From the NCBI GenBank assembly GCA_024741835.1, contig JAENRP010000018.1, positions 62,001-126,000 on the forward strand: 64,000 nt of DNA, written 5' to 3'. Under the pieces are notes generated by a model. It saw only the letters and a list, made by a program, of their open reading frames with translations. It made no database searches and was not told the origin of the DNA. The DNA comes from Diplocarpon mali (taxonomy: Eukaryota; Ascomycota; Leotiomycetes; Helotiales; Drepanopezizaceae). Positions 1 through 11,236 of the stretch are shown in pieces. Position 1 is the stretch's first letter, and each line of letters begins with the position of its first letter. The position numbers and the translations under genes were made by a program.

Positions 1-159
1 CAAGGTTGCAAGCGCTATCAGCTACAAAAAAAGCAGAAGTTTGTAGGCGAGTAAACACTGAGAAATATACAGAACATGGAATTCAATTGGAAAGAAATCG
101 AAGGCAGAGATACTGTTGTCAGGACATGGGAATTCCGGGTGACAACTAGTCAAATTCCA

Positions 160-1524
160 TCACGCGGCTGTAGCTTCCTCATTTTCATTCCGATACATGC
201 TCAGGTAAGTTGCCTTCAGCCGACTCATAAGATGTTCATCAGCAGTCATAGCTTTCACCCCAGTACTGGCGCCGATGTTAGCAACTGCTAGCGCTTTCAC
301 TCTCTCACTCGGGACTGGCTCCAATACCGTCGCACCAAGCGGATGTCCAAAATATGCGATGCTATAGCGATCCTCGCCCTGCCTCGCCTGGTTCGGGAAC
401 ACAACTCTATGCACAGTACTTTTCAATAAATTATTTGTCCAATGACTCAGCAGATCACCAATGTTAACTAGTATTGGGGGCGAGGGGTCACCTTCTGTGC
501 CGGGAGGATAAACAGGAACGGGCTTCCAGGGTGCAGATGAGCTGTAGTTCTTCTCCGATGACGAGGCTTGGGTTTGGGTGCATGGTGGAATGATTTCGAG
601 CCCCGGTTGGCCAGGACGTTGAAAGAGAAGGGTGATTGAACCGTAATCGGAATGGGCTCCGGCTCTGATATCCACATCTGGTTGATAGTCTGTCCCAGCG
701 GGAATCGGCGGGTAGTGGAGGAGACGAAGGGTGCAACTGCTGGGTCCAGGCCCACGATGACGGCTGGCAAACCAGTCCGAACCTCCTGAGGAGGTGTCAA
801 TCTAGGATAATTTGAGCATAGAAACTGCTCATTAGATTGAGAGATCTCTTCTATTTTACCTCAAGCCCGATGGCAAAAAGTGTCAAGATCCTCAGCATAA
901 GACTATGGCAGTGTTTCTGGAACTTATCAAGCTCTTGCTCGTGGTGTGCAAAAGCGACAGGAAGAGGTTGTTGAGCTTTGCCCTCAACGAATTCTCCAAT
1001 ATTCATAGCCCTAGATCTTATAAGCTATTGCTCAGGCAAGAATGGGCAGAGTCTGATACTCTTTGAAGTCGCCAATCTGCTCCTTTTCAGCAATATTCTA
1101 CCGAAGTGTAGTAAGGGTTAGGAAGCGTACCTTTTGACTTTTGGGGTCAAGAGTTTCACCATGCATAGCGACCCAACCTTTGTTCTTAAAGAGTTGTTAA
1201 GAAATTCCCCATTCGAAGAAAGTCAGAAAGGTTTCGTACATTTTTTTCAATCTTGCAAGGTTGTTTTTCTTCAATGGGAGATTTAAAGAAGTTCTTGGAC
1301 TGAATAAAATATATCAACATCTTACCCAAAATCTCCATCCAAGAAGCTCTTACCAACTGGAACATGCTTTCGATAGCCTCCACAGGAATGTCCTTTCCCT
1401 CGTTTCTGACGTATGCAAACCCGTGTAGAGCTGCTGCGTCAACCAGCTGTCTGGCTACCTCAAGCTCTGATAATGGTCCTGAGATGTCGATAATGGGAAT
1501 CTGCCCAGCTTGCTCTTGTGTCAT
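160..1524 (-). CDS. 2-oxoglutarate/Fe(II)-dependent dioxygenase (isopenicillin-N-synthase-like)
   Basis: Predicted non-heme iron oxygenase of the 2OG-Fe(II) superfamily, probably cytosolic; substrate unknown. I read six exons on the minus strand: 1354-1524, 1240-1299, 1131-1184, 1060-1082, 860-1016 and 160-801, together 1107 nt (368 aa) with continuous phase. Exon 1 carries the DIOX_N domain (IPIIDISG near the N-terminus), followed by the family motifs FFKSP and NNKGWVAMHGETLDP. The last exon has LRLLHYP, the iron ligands HSD and the distal His in STVHRV, then RYSIAYF, whose Arg/Ser are the usual 2-oxoglutarate binders. Length and motif order are normal for the family, so the gene looks intact. 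The 23-nt fourth exon is very small, and a naive gene caller could lose it and split the gene. It is divergent from MKT1, with about 0.6 kb between starts. Family confidence is high; the substrate cannot be inferred because relatives range from housekeeping to secondary metabolism. Confidence 0.88.
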
Positions 1525-2101
1525 TCTGTAGAAATAAAGATGTTTTCGGTACCGGTAAGAAAAAGAAGCGGCGTTCTGAGATGTAACAATGGAATCTTGG
1601 GAAGGTTACTGACAAGTGGGGAGATGTCAGAAAGCCTGAACGAAGGCGGCTGATACAAGCTTTGACGCTAATGAGCTGAGCACGTGAATACCTTATTTGG
1701 AGGACCCCTACCTGTCTAGTAGTGGAGTACCTGAGCTGGGATGATGATCACTTCTCAAGCGTAAACTCACGAACATCTTTTTTTTTCGCAACATCTCTCC
1801 CTGTGCGAACATTTCCCTTAGACGAAGTCTTTTGACTTCAATGATTGCACCCGATTTCGACCTCATCTCTGCGACAATCCCCAAAGTTCAAGCAGACACC
1901 TAACACGATCGTTCCTACCTCCGCCCGACCCCTCGACCTCAGATACGCACTCGTTCCAGCAAACTTCGGCCCTGCGCCCACGGAAAGAACACCTTGGGAA
2001 CTGGCCTAGATCTGCTTTCAGACTACTTTCAAGATGCCTTGTAGGTTCTCATTTCTCCTTCCACCCTCATCATCCATCTGCAGTCAGGTCGAAACACCAC
2101 T
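1525..2101. promoter_or_regulatory. Shared intergenic promoter region, dioxygenase (-) and MKT1 (+)
   Basis: A 577-nt divergent intergenic stretch. It has pyrimidine-rich segments typical of fungal leaders. An ATG at 2034 followed by a possible intron (donor GTAGG after ATGCCTT, acceptor CAGTCAG before 2089) could add a tiny first exon to MKT1. No specific factor site was identified. Confidence 0.4.
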
Positions 2102-4905
2102 ATGAAGGACGACTGGGAGCCCGAAGGTATCGACTCCAACACCAAGAATAGTGATTTCAACCCCTACGAAGCTGCGCCGTTCGGTTGGTGGGGCCCTCCG
2201 CCGAGTGTATTCTATCAACCATCGCCCAGATCTGGAAATGATACGTATGCGCGCGCTCGGCAGTCTCAGTCGACGGAATCTGGACCTTCTGAGCACGAGC
2301 ATGTGGGATGTCTTACACCCAATGGAGTTGATGAGCTTCCGGCTCTGATCATCAAGTCAGAATTCTGCGGGGCAATCGTTCTAATGCGCAATCCATTATT
2401 CAGTACCGCGATGCTTGATCTACTATACAACGACGCGAATCCGGAAGTCATTGAGCTGGGATCGAATTGGCCATATGCTGACGGTAGATTTGGTCTAGTA
2501 CAAGATGCAGATTTCAGTGTCAATTCAGATGCATAGTAAGTGGCCTACCTGGTGCAGTGGAGTTTCCGACTAATACTTTCAGTGAGATGTTCTTCCCCGA
2601 CCTGAAAGACGCCGTAATTGGTGTCGACGCCACTTCCTACTTACAACACATGATCGATGACCAGCCTGCCCACGAACCACTCCTCGCTGCTCTTGGGGGA
2701 GACCCAATAGCCCTGAGACACCATATTGAGAATGAATTGGACAAGTGGAAGACAAACAGCATGCGACCCGTCTTTGTCTTCGACGGGCAATCTATTGTCG
2801 GTAGAGATGATATGGCTCTAAAAAACGCTAGAGCAGCACTTGTAAACACACAGAAGGCTTGGGAACTCTATAGTAATAATCACCCAGAGGAAGCAGTCAA
2901 GACATTTGGCGCTTCTGGTACGCATTCCCAATGAATCGGATTGGTCACATGCTAACTCGAATTAGGAGCCATTCGAGTACAGAACTTGTACCATATTCTA
3001 CAGGAAGTTCTTGCTGAGCGAGGTCTAGAGTTTCTAATTGCGCCTTTCAGTGCTTGTGCTCAGGTAACATTGACGTGTCACTGTTTGATTGAGCTCTGCT
3101 AACACGAATAAGCTCGCTTATCTCGACACCATCGACGAGCAATTCATTGATGGCATCATGGGCTCAAAAGAGCTCCTTCTCTATAACATCAATGATGCAA
3201 TCATAAATCCTCCATCTGCTGCGGACTGGGAGAAGGGATCATTTCACGGCATCGTAAAGTCGGATCTGATCACGAAGCTCAACGTTGCCAGCCCTGAAAT
3301 GTTCTCCGACGCCTTACTGATGGTTGGCACATCATTCTTGCCACCATTCCCTCCTCTTCAAGTCGATAGTATCATCTCTCATCAACCGTATACACTCACC
3401 GATGCCATAAACCTGTTGAGGACCTCTGATCGGTCCGTTACCAACACGTGCAATGCTTTCCAGGACATTCTTGAGAAGCGAGACCCGAGCTGGCTCAGTA
3501 AATACAGGCGGGCGAAATTGAGTGTAAAGCATTGCTGCACAGTCAGCGTCGATGGTGTCGTGAGCGTCCGCGACTCTGACAGCCTCACTAGCGATAACGC
3601 GGATTACCTTGGCTTGCAAATGCCGTCCGAGCTGTACCATTACCTTTCAAAAGCACTGATTGGTCCGCGAATCTTGAACTGTTTTGTGCACTTGAAATGG
3701 AACATTCTCCCAACTCTGGACGGTGTTATATCAGACGAGTACAAGAGGCTTGTTACAAAGTCATTGGTCCCGCTCAAGGAAACCACGGCTGCTCTAGTGT
3801 CGTCTCGTATAGCTCGAGCAATACAGTTCAAAAACATTGAGATGTCTTTTTGGTTCGACGATACCCTCAAACAAACTCTGGTACATCGCAACATGCAGCC
3901 CCAGGCAAACCAAAAGACAGATTCCTGGGGTGTCAAGGATGCCGACCTAGAAGCCCAAGCAACAGCGACTAGTAGTTTGCCCGGTAGTCTTTCGTTTGCG
4001 CTCCTCGCCTTGCAAACTCCCAAGTTCCCTGCGACGACTATTTTCGTCGCGCCAGCAAAAGAACATGTCACGGGAATCGATTCCAAGGCAGAACTCCGGG
4101 CTAATATTCTCTGGCGATTCCTCCATCTTCGAGGATACATTAACGACCAACACGAATTGACGAGCTGGGGTAAAGCCCTGGCCACGACTCTCAAGTCCAT
4201 CGGTCCTGTTATCAAGGCTCACAATGACGTCCATCATCTTGAAGAAGCAGCTTTCCTTGCCTTCGAACTCCTTCGCTTCGACAACCTCAACTCACGTCGT
4301 CGTCACCCTGAATTGATTGGTGGACCCTTGCGAGGATCCGAAGAGGACAAGGCTCACTGCATCTTGATTGGACGCACTGCTTGCCTACTGAAGCTCCGTC
4401 ATGAGAACTTGGGATATACCGGCCCTCTCAGCAAAAATTTTCTCGCATTCCACTCTATCATCAAGGAGGTCCGGGAGACTGACAGAGATCTTCTGGAAGG
4501 TGTTCTTGCATCTCTCCTGCTGAATGGTCAGGGTCAACGTCCTCGAGACGACCTTGACGGTCTCGGTCGAAGGTCTGTGACACAGCGCTGGTAAATCTGC
4601 TTCGCTAATTTTCCAACAGCCTTCCATTCGCCAAAGATATCGATACCAGTCTTGGGATTGCCGTCAAGACGTATCTCGATGATTTCTTCAAGGCCGAGTG
4701 GTCAGCCCAGGAACGTCAAGAGAACAAGGCGGAGTACATCCGAAAGTACTTGCCGCATAGCATTAACTTTGCAGAAGATCTCGATGTCGCCTTCAAGTTC
4801 TTCGACGCAGTGTATGAGGGCGTCTCGACTCTCGGAGATGAGATCAACGAGACAGACAAGAAGGTCTGGGATAGCGCGAATGCATACCTGGCCAAGAGAA
4901 GATGA
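2102..4905 (+). CDS. MKT1: MKT1 orthologue, XPG-like post-transcriptional regulator
   Basis: Orthologue of yeast Mkt1, a cytoplasmic protein with an inactive XPG-nuclease-like fold that works with Pbp1 on mRNA stability and translation. Exons read: 2102-2535, 2583-2917, 2966-3063, 3113-4572 and 4620-4905 (870 aa), all joined in phase with GT..AG introns of 47-49 nt. The XPG N-region is clear: AVIGVDATSYLQ, then HEPLLAALGG, RPVFVFDGQSIVGRD and APFSACAQLAYLD. The centre (LLMVGTSFLPPFPPL) and the C-terminus (WRFLHLRGYI; LPFAKDIDTSLGIAVKTYL) fit the MKT1_N and MKT1_C regions. The first exon adds about 145 residues before the conserved start that I do not recognise. Translation could begin at Met 2587 instead, or exon 1 could belong to something else. 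The acidic loops of catalytic XPG nucleases are not evident, as known for the family. Core identification is strong; the N-terminus is uncertain. Confidence 0.88.
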
Positions 4906-5953
4906 ACAGGTGTCGGGGGTTGGGCGGCATCATTCTTGATTTCTATGCATCGTAGGTCTACAAATAGCAGGTTTATGTTGCCGTAGGTTTACTTGGGCTC
5001 ATATTAGTGACCTCATGCTTTGATGAGATTGGGTTGGAAGTCTCTGGATAGCCGGGACTGAGATCCATAGAATAGGAAGCAGAATAGATTTCGTCAACCC
5101 ATTTTTCATCTGTGTATTCCACCCCCATTTTCTGGGATAGCCTCGTTCGGCTCTAGTTGTTGAACAGCCTGCGCTTTGTTGCCATGTCAGTTCTGCCTTT
5201 GATGTGTGCATTTCTGAGATGATAACATGGAGAAAAGACGAGCAACTACTGCTGAATACATTCGTTCGCAGTGAAACAAGTCTCTCAGTAAATGCTAGAG
5301 GGTCCAGTGTTTCCCCCATGCGGCCGGTGTATTAGAGCTTCATATCGGCATGCCTCCAAGGACGGTGAGGCGGCGTGTGAACCCTCATCCGTATCTATCC
5401 CCCCGGCCCGAGGGAGGGGGGCGGCGCGAGATGCAGGAGATTTTGTGCGTGATGGAGTTGCAAGTCGTGGGTTGGAGACCTGTGGCCGCGCTGGCAAGTA
5501 AACAAAGAGAACAGAGGGGACCAATAACAAGCACCGTTCGTTCTACCCAAGCGAGATCCTATGGCTTGGCCACGCTGCCTGCCGACTCGTGCTTGGTGCA
5601 GGGACATTAGGTGTGCATCCGAAATGCAGTTGGTATGTGCAAAAGTACTGCCGGCCTTTTCTCATGGTGTGTGTTCTTGTTGTCCCGGTTTCAAAGCTCC
5701 GTGGACTCGATGGAAGAAGACGCGGCCATAGTGATCGTAACTCGCATATTCGTAGTTCTAGGAGCAGTGGCAAGCCCCATCTACCTGCCACCATCGCTCC
5801 TATTAACCTTGCCAGCCTGTATGCTAGCCTGAAGAACAGAGTGAGACCACGGGGCACATTCATTGACCCCTGAGGATTACTTGCATCCATAATGGAGATA
5901 ACGCGCTTAGAAAAGGTCGAAAAGCTCCTCGTTGCTTTGGAGCGCGTGAATTG
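4906..5953. other. Intergenic, no supported gene
   Basis: Downstream of MKT1. There are overlapping short ORFs on both strands, none with recognisable motifs. A GC-rich segment lies near 5340-5560. A 73-codon plus ORF at 5611-5832 ends in a hydrophobic run but has no other support. Confidence 0.4.
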
Positions 5954-6409
5954 TCAGTTGGAAAGCAGCGTAGCTGGATAACCTGGGGATATCTTATGGC
6001 AGGTTGCATTGAAGGCCTTGCATGATTGAAAGTCCCAGGAGACAAGATGCCCATCTATCACGACTTCACCGCATGTATACGTCCCCTCTGGCAGGGGCGC
6101 CCCGGGCCAGTCGCCGAACACGAGCAATCTCGCTCGAACATCTGGCTTGACCACGTCGGGGAGAAGCAGCCGTCCAAGTACGAAGTCCGACACATTCTGC
6201 GACCAGAGAAAGGGTTGTGCACTGTTGTGTTTGGCGATTGCCGAGCCCAAGGTGTCTTGGTCCAGAGGGACAGTAATCCTGCCTCGGCGCATCGTGTCTG
6301 TAATACTGGGGAGGCCGAGAAGCAGCCCAGTCGCTCCCCAGACACGGTTGTCTCGCGGTCAACGCATCAGACGAATCTTCCACTCACCTTCTCGGCCGTC
6401 CGGTCTCAT
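5954..6409 (-). CDS. Possible small hypothetical protein, two exons
   Basis: The minus frame 5954-6333 reads as a protein-like sequence (for example RITVPLDQDTLGSAIAKH and LLVFGDWPGAPLPEGTY), unlike the compositionally biased frames around it. It stays open upstream of its first Met, and a GTGAGT donor at 6387 could join a 22-nt first exon (6388-6409) starting MRPDGRE. Phase is then consistent and gives 133 aa. The weak point is the acceptor, which ends GGAG instead of a pyrimidine-AG. I do not recognise the family and see no signal peptide. The alternative is a remnant of a larger gene whose upstream exons are lost, or a chance ORF. It lies tail-to-tail with MKT1 and upstream of the RAX1-type gene. 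Confidence 0.27.
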
Positions 6410-7198
6410 GGGAAGTCCATCGGATGGCGTCGCTCTGCACAGACGCGCATGGCTGGACTCTCAGGCCCTTGGGGTGGCGCTCTGGGCATATTCACGTCAC
6501 GCACGCCACATCGTGAATCGGCTGCTGCTGGCCAAATCAACATCCAGCAGCCTACGTAAGGAATGCCAACTACCCACGAACTGACACGGAGGCTGATGGG
6601 CTTGTAGATGCGTGGGCCGTGGGGGATCTACCCCGCGTGCTCGCCATGAGGCCTGGCGCAGGCTGCTGCACGAATGGGGGGGAAACAGGATGTCTCGAGG
6701 CCGGTGGGGATTGAGGGCCGTGAAGAAGAGGGTTCGTGCCATCCATTGGGAATCGAGGCAAAACCACGGCTTCTTCGTCTTTCAGTCGCCTGGCTCGAGA
6801 GCATCGGCGCAGATGCTCGTGGCGGGAACCGCACCGCACGCACGTTTCTCCAGTTCGCTATCGTGGCTTCCGAGGAGCCCTTCCTGAAGGGACAGGCACC
6901 TCTTCTCTCTTCTCTCTTCTCTTCTCACTTCTCACCTCTCTCTCCTCTCTCTCCTCTCTCTCCTCTCTCTCCTCTCTCTCCTCTCTCTTCTCTCCTCTCC
7001 CTCCTCTCCCCCCCCCCTCCCCTCTCTCCTCTTCCCCCTCTCCTCTCCCCTCTCCCCTCTCCCCTCTCTCCTCACCTCACCCAACTCAGAAACCCGCTCG
7101 AGCGTGCCGCTCGTCTCCCCCCCCCCAACTCCACCGCCAGGCTTCCCTCGGGCAACTGTGTCGAGGAAGAGGAAACGACCCCAAGATCAAACATCAAG
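6410..7198. promoter_or_regulatory. Upstream region of the RGS/Rax1-type gene
   Basis: The near side of this 0.8-kb stretch is a long, almost pure CT tract, listed separately, ending about 120 nt before the ATG at 7199. The far side has only unsupported overlapping ORFs. CT-rich tracts near transcription starts are common in filamentous fungal promoters; no specific site was identified. Confidence 0.4.
6897..7080 (+). repeat. Polypyrimidine (CT)n-rich tract
   Basis: About 180 nt of almost uninterrupted C and T, built of CTCTC, CTTCT and CCCCTCT units, with only a few A residues. It lies just upstream of the RAX1-type start and probably falls in the promoter or 5' leader. It also opens long artefactual Ser/Leu/Pro-rich ORFs across it. 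Confidence 0.9.
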
Positions 7199-8677
7199 AT
7201 GATGCCTCGCTATCCGGATTGGCTGCGTTGGTACAAGAAGCCGTCGTATGTCGATGTCAATCAGTTCGCGACCGCGATCAACAAGGGCTCCGGCGCGCTG
7301 CCAAACTCGACCAATCCTCGCAGTAGCACGATGCTGAAGCGGAGGAGCAGTACCGATATACCATCGAAACTCAGCCTGGAGAAGATTCTCAATAATCGAA
7401 CATGTAAGTGCCCCCGATCCTCGCGCGCTGGTGGCTCTCGTGGTACCAGCTAACTGAACGATAGGTAGCCCGATGTCTCTCTACGACTTCTATATGTATC
7501 TGAAGTACATCGAGCATTCGTCGGAGAACCTCGAGTTCTATATCTGGTAGGCAGCTGTGCCGCCCCGGATGCGTGTCGGCATGCTAATTGCGACTCGACG
7601 AATAGGTTCAAGAACTTCGAAGCAGGCCGCCTGACGGCATTTCCAGAACTGCCTCGCACTCCCACCCCTATACACGGCAACATCTCTGGCACGAGCTCCG
7701 AAACGAATCTTGCACGACCACAGAGCGACGAGAAATCCCCAGAGGCGATTGCCCAGGAGACCGAGACTGAGGCGCAAGACTACTTCAACTTTGAAGGCAG
7801 TAGGCCAACCGCATCCGCATGCCCGTGTGACCCGAACTGACACTGCCCAGCCGAGATCTATGCCCAGATGTCATCGTTCATCAGCCATGGAGGGGCGTGC
7901 GGACCCAAAGTTTGCCAGAGCAGACGACTCTCTCCAGTGTACAAACGGCCGTTCTCCGTAGTAGAAAAGATGGAGGCCGAAGCCGAAGCCAAAACATCGA
8001 CGGAGATACAGGATATGCGGCGCGTTGAGCTCGAAACCGTAAGGAAGCTGTTCCTCCTTCCTGGATCACCGAAAGAACTCAACATCCCCGACTCGATGCG
8101 GCGGAAAGTCCTCGATGCCATCGCTACATCCACAGAAGCCGCAAATCTCGTACCAGTCGCCGAACACTGCTATCTCCTCCTGCGATCCTGCTCGCATAGG
8201 AACTTCATTCGTCTTGGCGTATCGAACGGAACTTTCGAAACGATCTGCGTCGCAACCGGTCTCGGCATCTTCCTGACGATCGGCGGATTCATGGCCATGG
8301 TTCTGCTAGCTCTCGTCACTCCATCATTCAGACACTGTTCTCGCTGGCGGGGACTCGCCATCTGGCCAATGTGGAGCGTGGGACTGGGATTGATTCTCTC
8401 AGGCATCCGCGGCAGTTGTTTCTTCCTTCTCCTCTTCTCTCGACGGCAACCTCTACCGTGGGAGAAGTTTGAGGACGATCCAGTGGTGAGGAAAGAATCC
8501 AAAATCACCCGGGTCCTCTCAAGACTGATGATATTCGACCGGAAGCTGAAGGTCAAGGACAGCAATCTGAGGCGCCTGCAGAGGAAGGTGGTAATGCAGA
8601 GCTTGCTGGGAGGGATGAGTTTCGCTACGCTGATGGTTACGGTGTGTTTAGCGTTGCCGATTTGGGAGAAGGTCTGA
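7199..8677 (+). CDS. RAX1: Rax1/RgsB-type RGS-domain membrane protein
   Basis: RGS-domain protein with C-terminal membrane helices, resembling yeast Rax1 and Aspergillus RgsB, which are linked to bud-site/polarity and growth-signalling roles. Exons: 7199-7403, 7465-7546, 7606-7799 and 7851-8677, in phase, 435 aa. The N-terminus MMPRYPDWLRWYKKPSYV leads into an RGS-like segment (SPMSLYDFYMYLKYIEHSSENLEFYIWFKNFEA) typical of the first RGS helices. A polar insert follows, then the second half of the domain (RKLFLLPGSPKELNIPDSMR). Three hydrophobic segments follow, around CVATGLGIFLTIGGFMAMVL, WPMWSVGLGLILSG and LLGGMSFATLMVTVCL, giving the RGS-plus-three-TM architecture. The start at 7199 is the first in-frame ATG of a double ATG. 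The intron-3 donor could be misread as GC; the GT at 7800 preserves frame. The sequence around the stop codon is duplicated 100 bp downstream. RGS/TM assignment is strong; naming it Rax1 rests on architecture. Confidence 0.8.
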
Positions 8678-8840
8678 TAGGATTATCGCAACGGAGCACA
8701 TATTTGCATTTGATGGCTTCTCGCCAGTCAGCTACTTGAATCTTTTCGGAGCGTTGCCGATTTGGGAGAAGGTCTGCTCGGATTGCATATGGGTATTTGG
8801 GGGCTGCATGCCTGTCAGCTCTACTTGAATGAACAATGTT
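8650..8840 (+). repeat. Imperfect 100-bp tandem duplication over the RAX1 stop codon
   Basis: A 27-nt block at 8650-8676, containing the last codons of the RGS gene and most of its stop, recurs exactly at 8750-8776. A second landmark (GTCAGCTACTTGAAT near 8728, GTCAGCTCTACTTGAAT near 8814) repeats behind each copy. The first unit has diverged from the second between the landmarks. Only the first copy is linked to the long reading frame. Confidence 0.8.
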
Positions 8841-11236
8841 GTTCTTGCACATAGGCTGGTACTGATTATTTGTGGCGAGTTTTTCTGATAGGCGTGACTT
8901 CTTGACTTGGACAAGATAAAAATCCCGACGGGAGGGGAACGTATGGAAAATAAAGAAATTCAATATAACCGATATGTAACTCATATATAATATGAAACTC
9001 ACATGACTAATAGAGGTGGTTGGTTATACGAGAAATGGTGCACTTCTCAGTATGTAAATATTATTGTCCGTTTGTATAAATTTTTATTTCCATGTCAACC
9101 CTTCAGAATTACGGATTGTATATTATTGGTTCTCACCTAATAGCAACTTCTAAGCATGAGTGTGCTACTTTTTCTATATTTCCAAGAACGTAAGAGATAA
9201 AATGGCCTAAATGAAGTAGACTTAATGATTTGTTCTGACCCATCTTATTTTGAATCGTGATGCTGTAATGATTCCCCAAAAAAGATAACATGGCAGTATC
9301 AGAAATAATCGGATCAGAAAATTATCAAGAGAAGAGAAGAATAAGTGAGAGGAGGGTGGAGAAGAGTAGGGAAGAGGAGAGTAGAAAATAATAAGAAGGG
9401 GAAGACGAAGGGGGAGAAGAAGGGGAGACGAAGGGGAGGCACAAAGGATTTCCTACCAGGATTCAGTTCAGTATGAAATATCTCTTTATGAATAAAAGAC
9501 TCTACATCAAATACAGCCGTAGGCAAAGGTAATTAGAAAATGATTAATTTCAAACTTGAATTAAGCGACACTCTAGCTGCACTTTGAGACGTCGCTCTCC
9601 CAACTTCACAATTCCACTGTAAATTTATGTATATAACTAACCTGGATTCCTGCAACTCTTTCTCCTATGGGATGTTTGCTTTTACGGTATTTCTTTCTGG
9701 AATAAAAGGGGGTCTACTCAATTCAGTTCTCTATTAAAGGACCGGGTCTGGTTGTCGGACTTTAGGGTGTGCGTATCACGTGTTGAATAAACTATTAAAT
9801 GATACAGGAATGAAGATTTACCAGCGGGAACTTGTCGGAATGATATCTTGCTGTTTGGGATCGTGCATGGGAAGAGCTGCTGAAAGCGTTTGTTCTCGTG
9901 GGCTTTGGGTGTTGACCGCGTAGTGGCATGGGATGATTGGGTTACATCTGGCTAGGGCGTGGAGGAGATATATACTTCGTCCTTCTCTCTCTTCTTTCAG
10001 GATTGCAATTCCCAATCATTCCTCGCTAATTTTGTCCAGTTCAGGATTTATCCTGGCATCCTAGCAGAAGCTCGAATACGCTCCGCCTTCTCTGATTCCT
10101 AGCAGTTCTCTGCCAACGCAAGACCTCTTACCCAGCTGCAATCCTCGCAGGGTCCAAAATATCCCCAGGTGCAGGCCTCCCCATATTTAGGCGTCCTCAC
10201 TAGCCCGGCGAGCTGTCTCTCATTCTCACATCCCCGCTGCCACCCCTTCGATCCTCCCCGTGCTCACTCTCGTTCTCGGTCAGATGCACACATTCCATCC
10301 ACGCCTGGACCTGGACCTGCTTACTGGCCGTGCGCTCTTCCGTCTGCGCCGCGACGTTCATCTCGTACTCGATGCAGCAGCAGCATTCTGTGTCCGCGCT
10401 CGCGTCAGCTCTGGTTCTATTTCTTCTTCTGGTCCTTGGCCTCTGCTTCTGCTTCTGCTTCTGCTTCTGTGGACTGGGTGACGCTGGATCTGGGACGGAA
10501 AGGAAACAACGAGGAGGAAGAGGAGGAGAGAGAGTGGAGAGGGAAGCACACACGGTAATGCCTTCGCAATCTCCGGCTCGACAGATCTCCGCACAGAAAG
10601 TCATTGTGCCGAGCGCACGAGAGCCGCACGAGATGCTTGTGCCCACAGTCGTCTGCCCGCGCGCGTCGGAGATCAGCGTCCGTCGCGAGCTGGCGTGGAG
10701 AGAGGGCGGCACGCGAAGGGAGGGAGACTCACACACGAATGTTGTTGTCACGCACATCTCTCGGGGACGAGAGATGCTGGAAGCCCTGTGACCGTGTTTG
10801 CGTTTCGTGGATACGGGTCTCGAGACGGCGTCTTCTAATCTCCAGAGGTGTTTACAGGATTCAAGACTTGCTCGAGTACGAGCCAGCTTTTGCCGCCATT
10901 TATGCTGAAAATCGTCTTTCTTTGCTATTATGCTGCAAATTTCGTCTAAGGAATCACCGAATTCACCTCTCAAGCAAGCTAGCTTTGCCATTGTTGGCCT
11001 CGCTTCTATTGTGCCTCGCTCAATCGAATCGCCGAGATCAGACGCCTGGCCGCAAAGGTGGTCAATCTTCCATTTACTCTGCATACTAACTGGCAATGAT
11101 TTGTGTTTCGATAACTTATCGGGGAAGCCCCGTTTGGTTGTGTGGTGTTGTGTTTTGTTTGTTTTGTTTCTCGGTTAAGACTTCGCTCTTGGCGGTACCT
11201 TGTTTTTGGATTTGAGAGGGCAAGAGAGGGACAGGT
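8841..11236. other. Gene-poor AT-rich then low-complexity interval
   Basis: 8.85-9.85 kb is AT-rich with no plausible gene and includes a purine-rich stretch. 10.15-10.9 kb is GC-richer with overlapping long ORFs on both strands, among them a 298-codon minus frame at 10200-11096. Its lower part is low-complexity (QKQKQ-type runs over CTTCTG repeats). The first ~90 residues of that minus frame look more protein-like and may be the tail of the degraded gene at 11.3-12.8 kb. Nothing is recognised by family. Confidence 0.4.
9318..9444 (+). repeat. Purine-rich (GA) tract
   Basis: About 125 nt dominated by GAGAAG, GGAGAAG and AGGGGA units on the plus strand, inside the AT-rich interval downstream of RAX1. 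It is low-complexity, with no coding support. Confidence 0.75.

Noticed and set aside
7797..7850. A second GC-AG intron (GAAG|GCAGTA) in the RAX1-type gene
   Set aside because: A GT donor three bases downstream (GTAGGC at 7800) keeps the same frame, so no unusual donor is needed.
7710..7961. 83-codon plus ORF rich in Arg/His inside the RAX1-type gene
   Set aside because: It overlaps exon 3 and exon 4 in another frame and lacks any motif; the spliced RGS gene explains the region.
10200..11096. 298-codon minus ORF as an intact gene
   Set aside because: Its C-terminal half is low-complexity over CTTCTG repeats, and it overlaps similarly long plus ORFs. Only the first ~90 residues look protein-like, perhaps the tail of the degraded gene.
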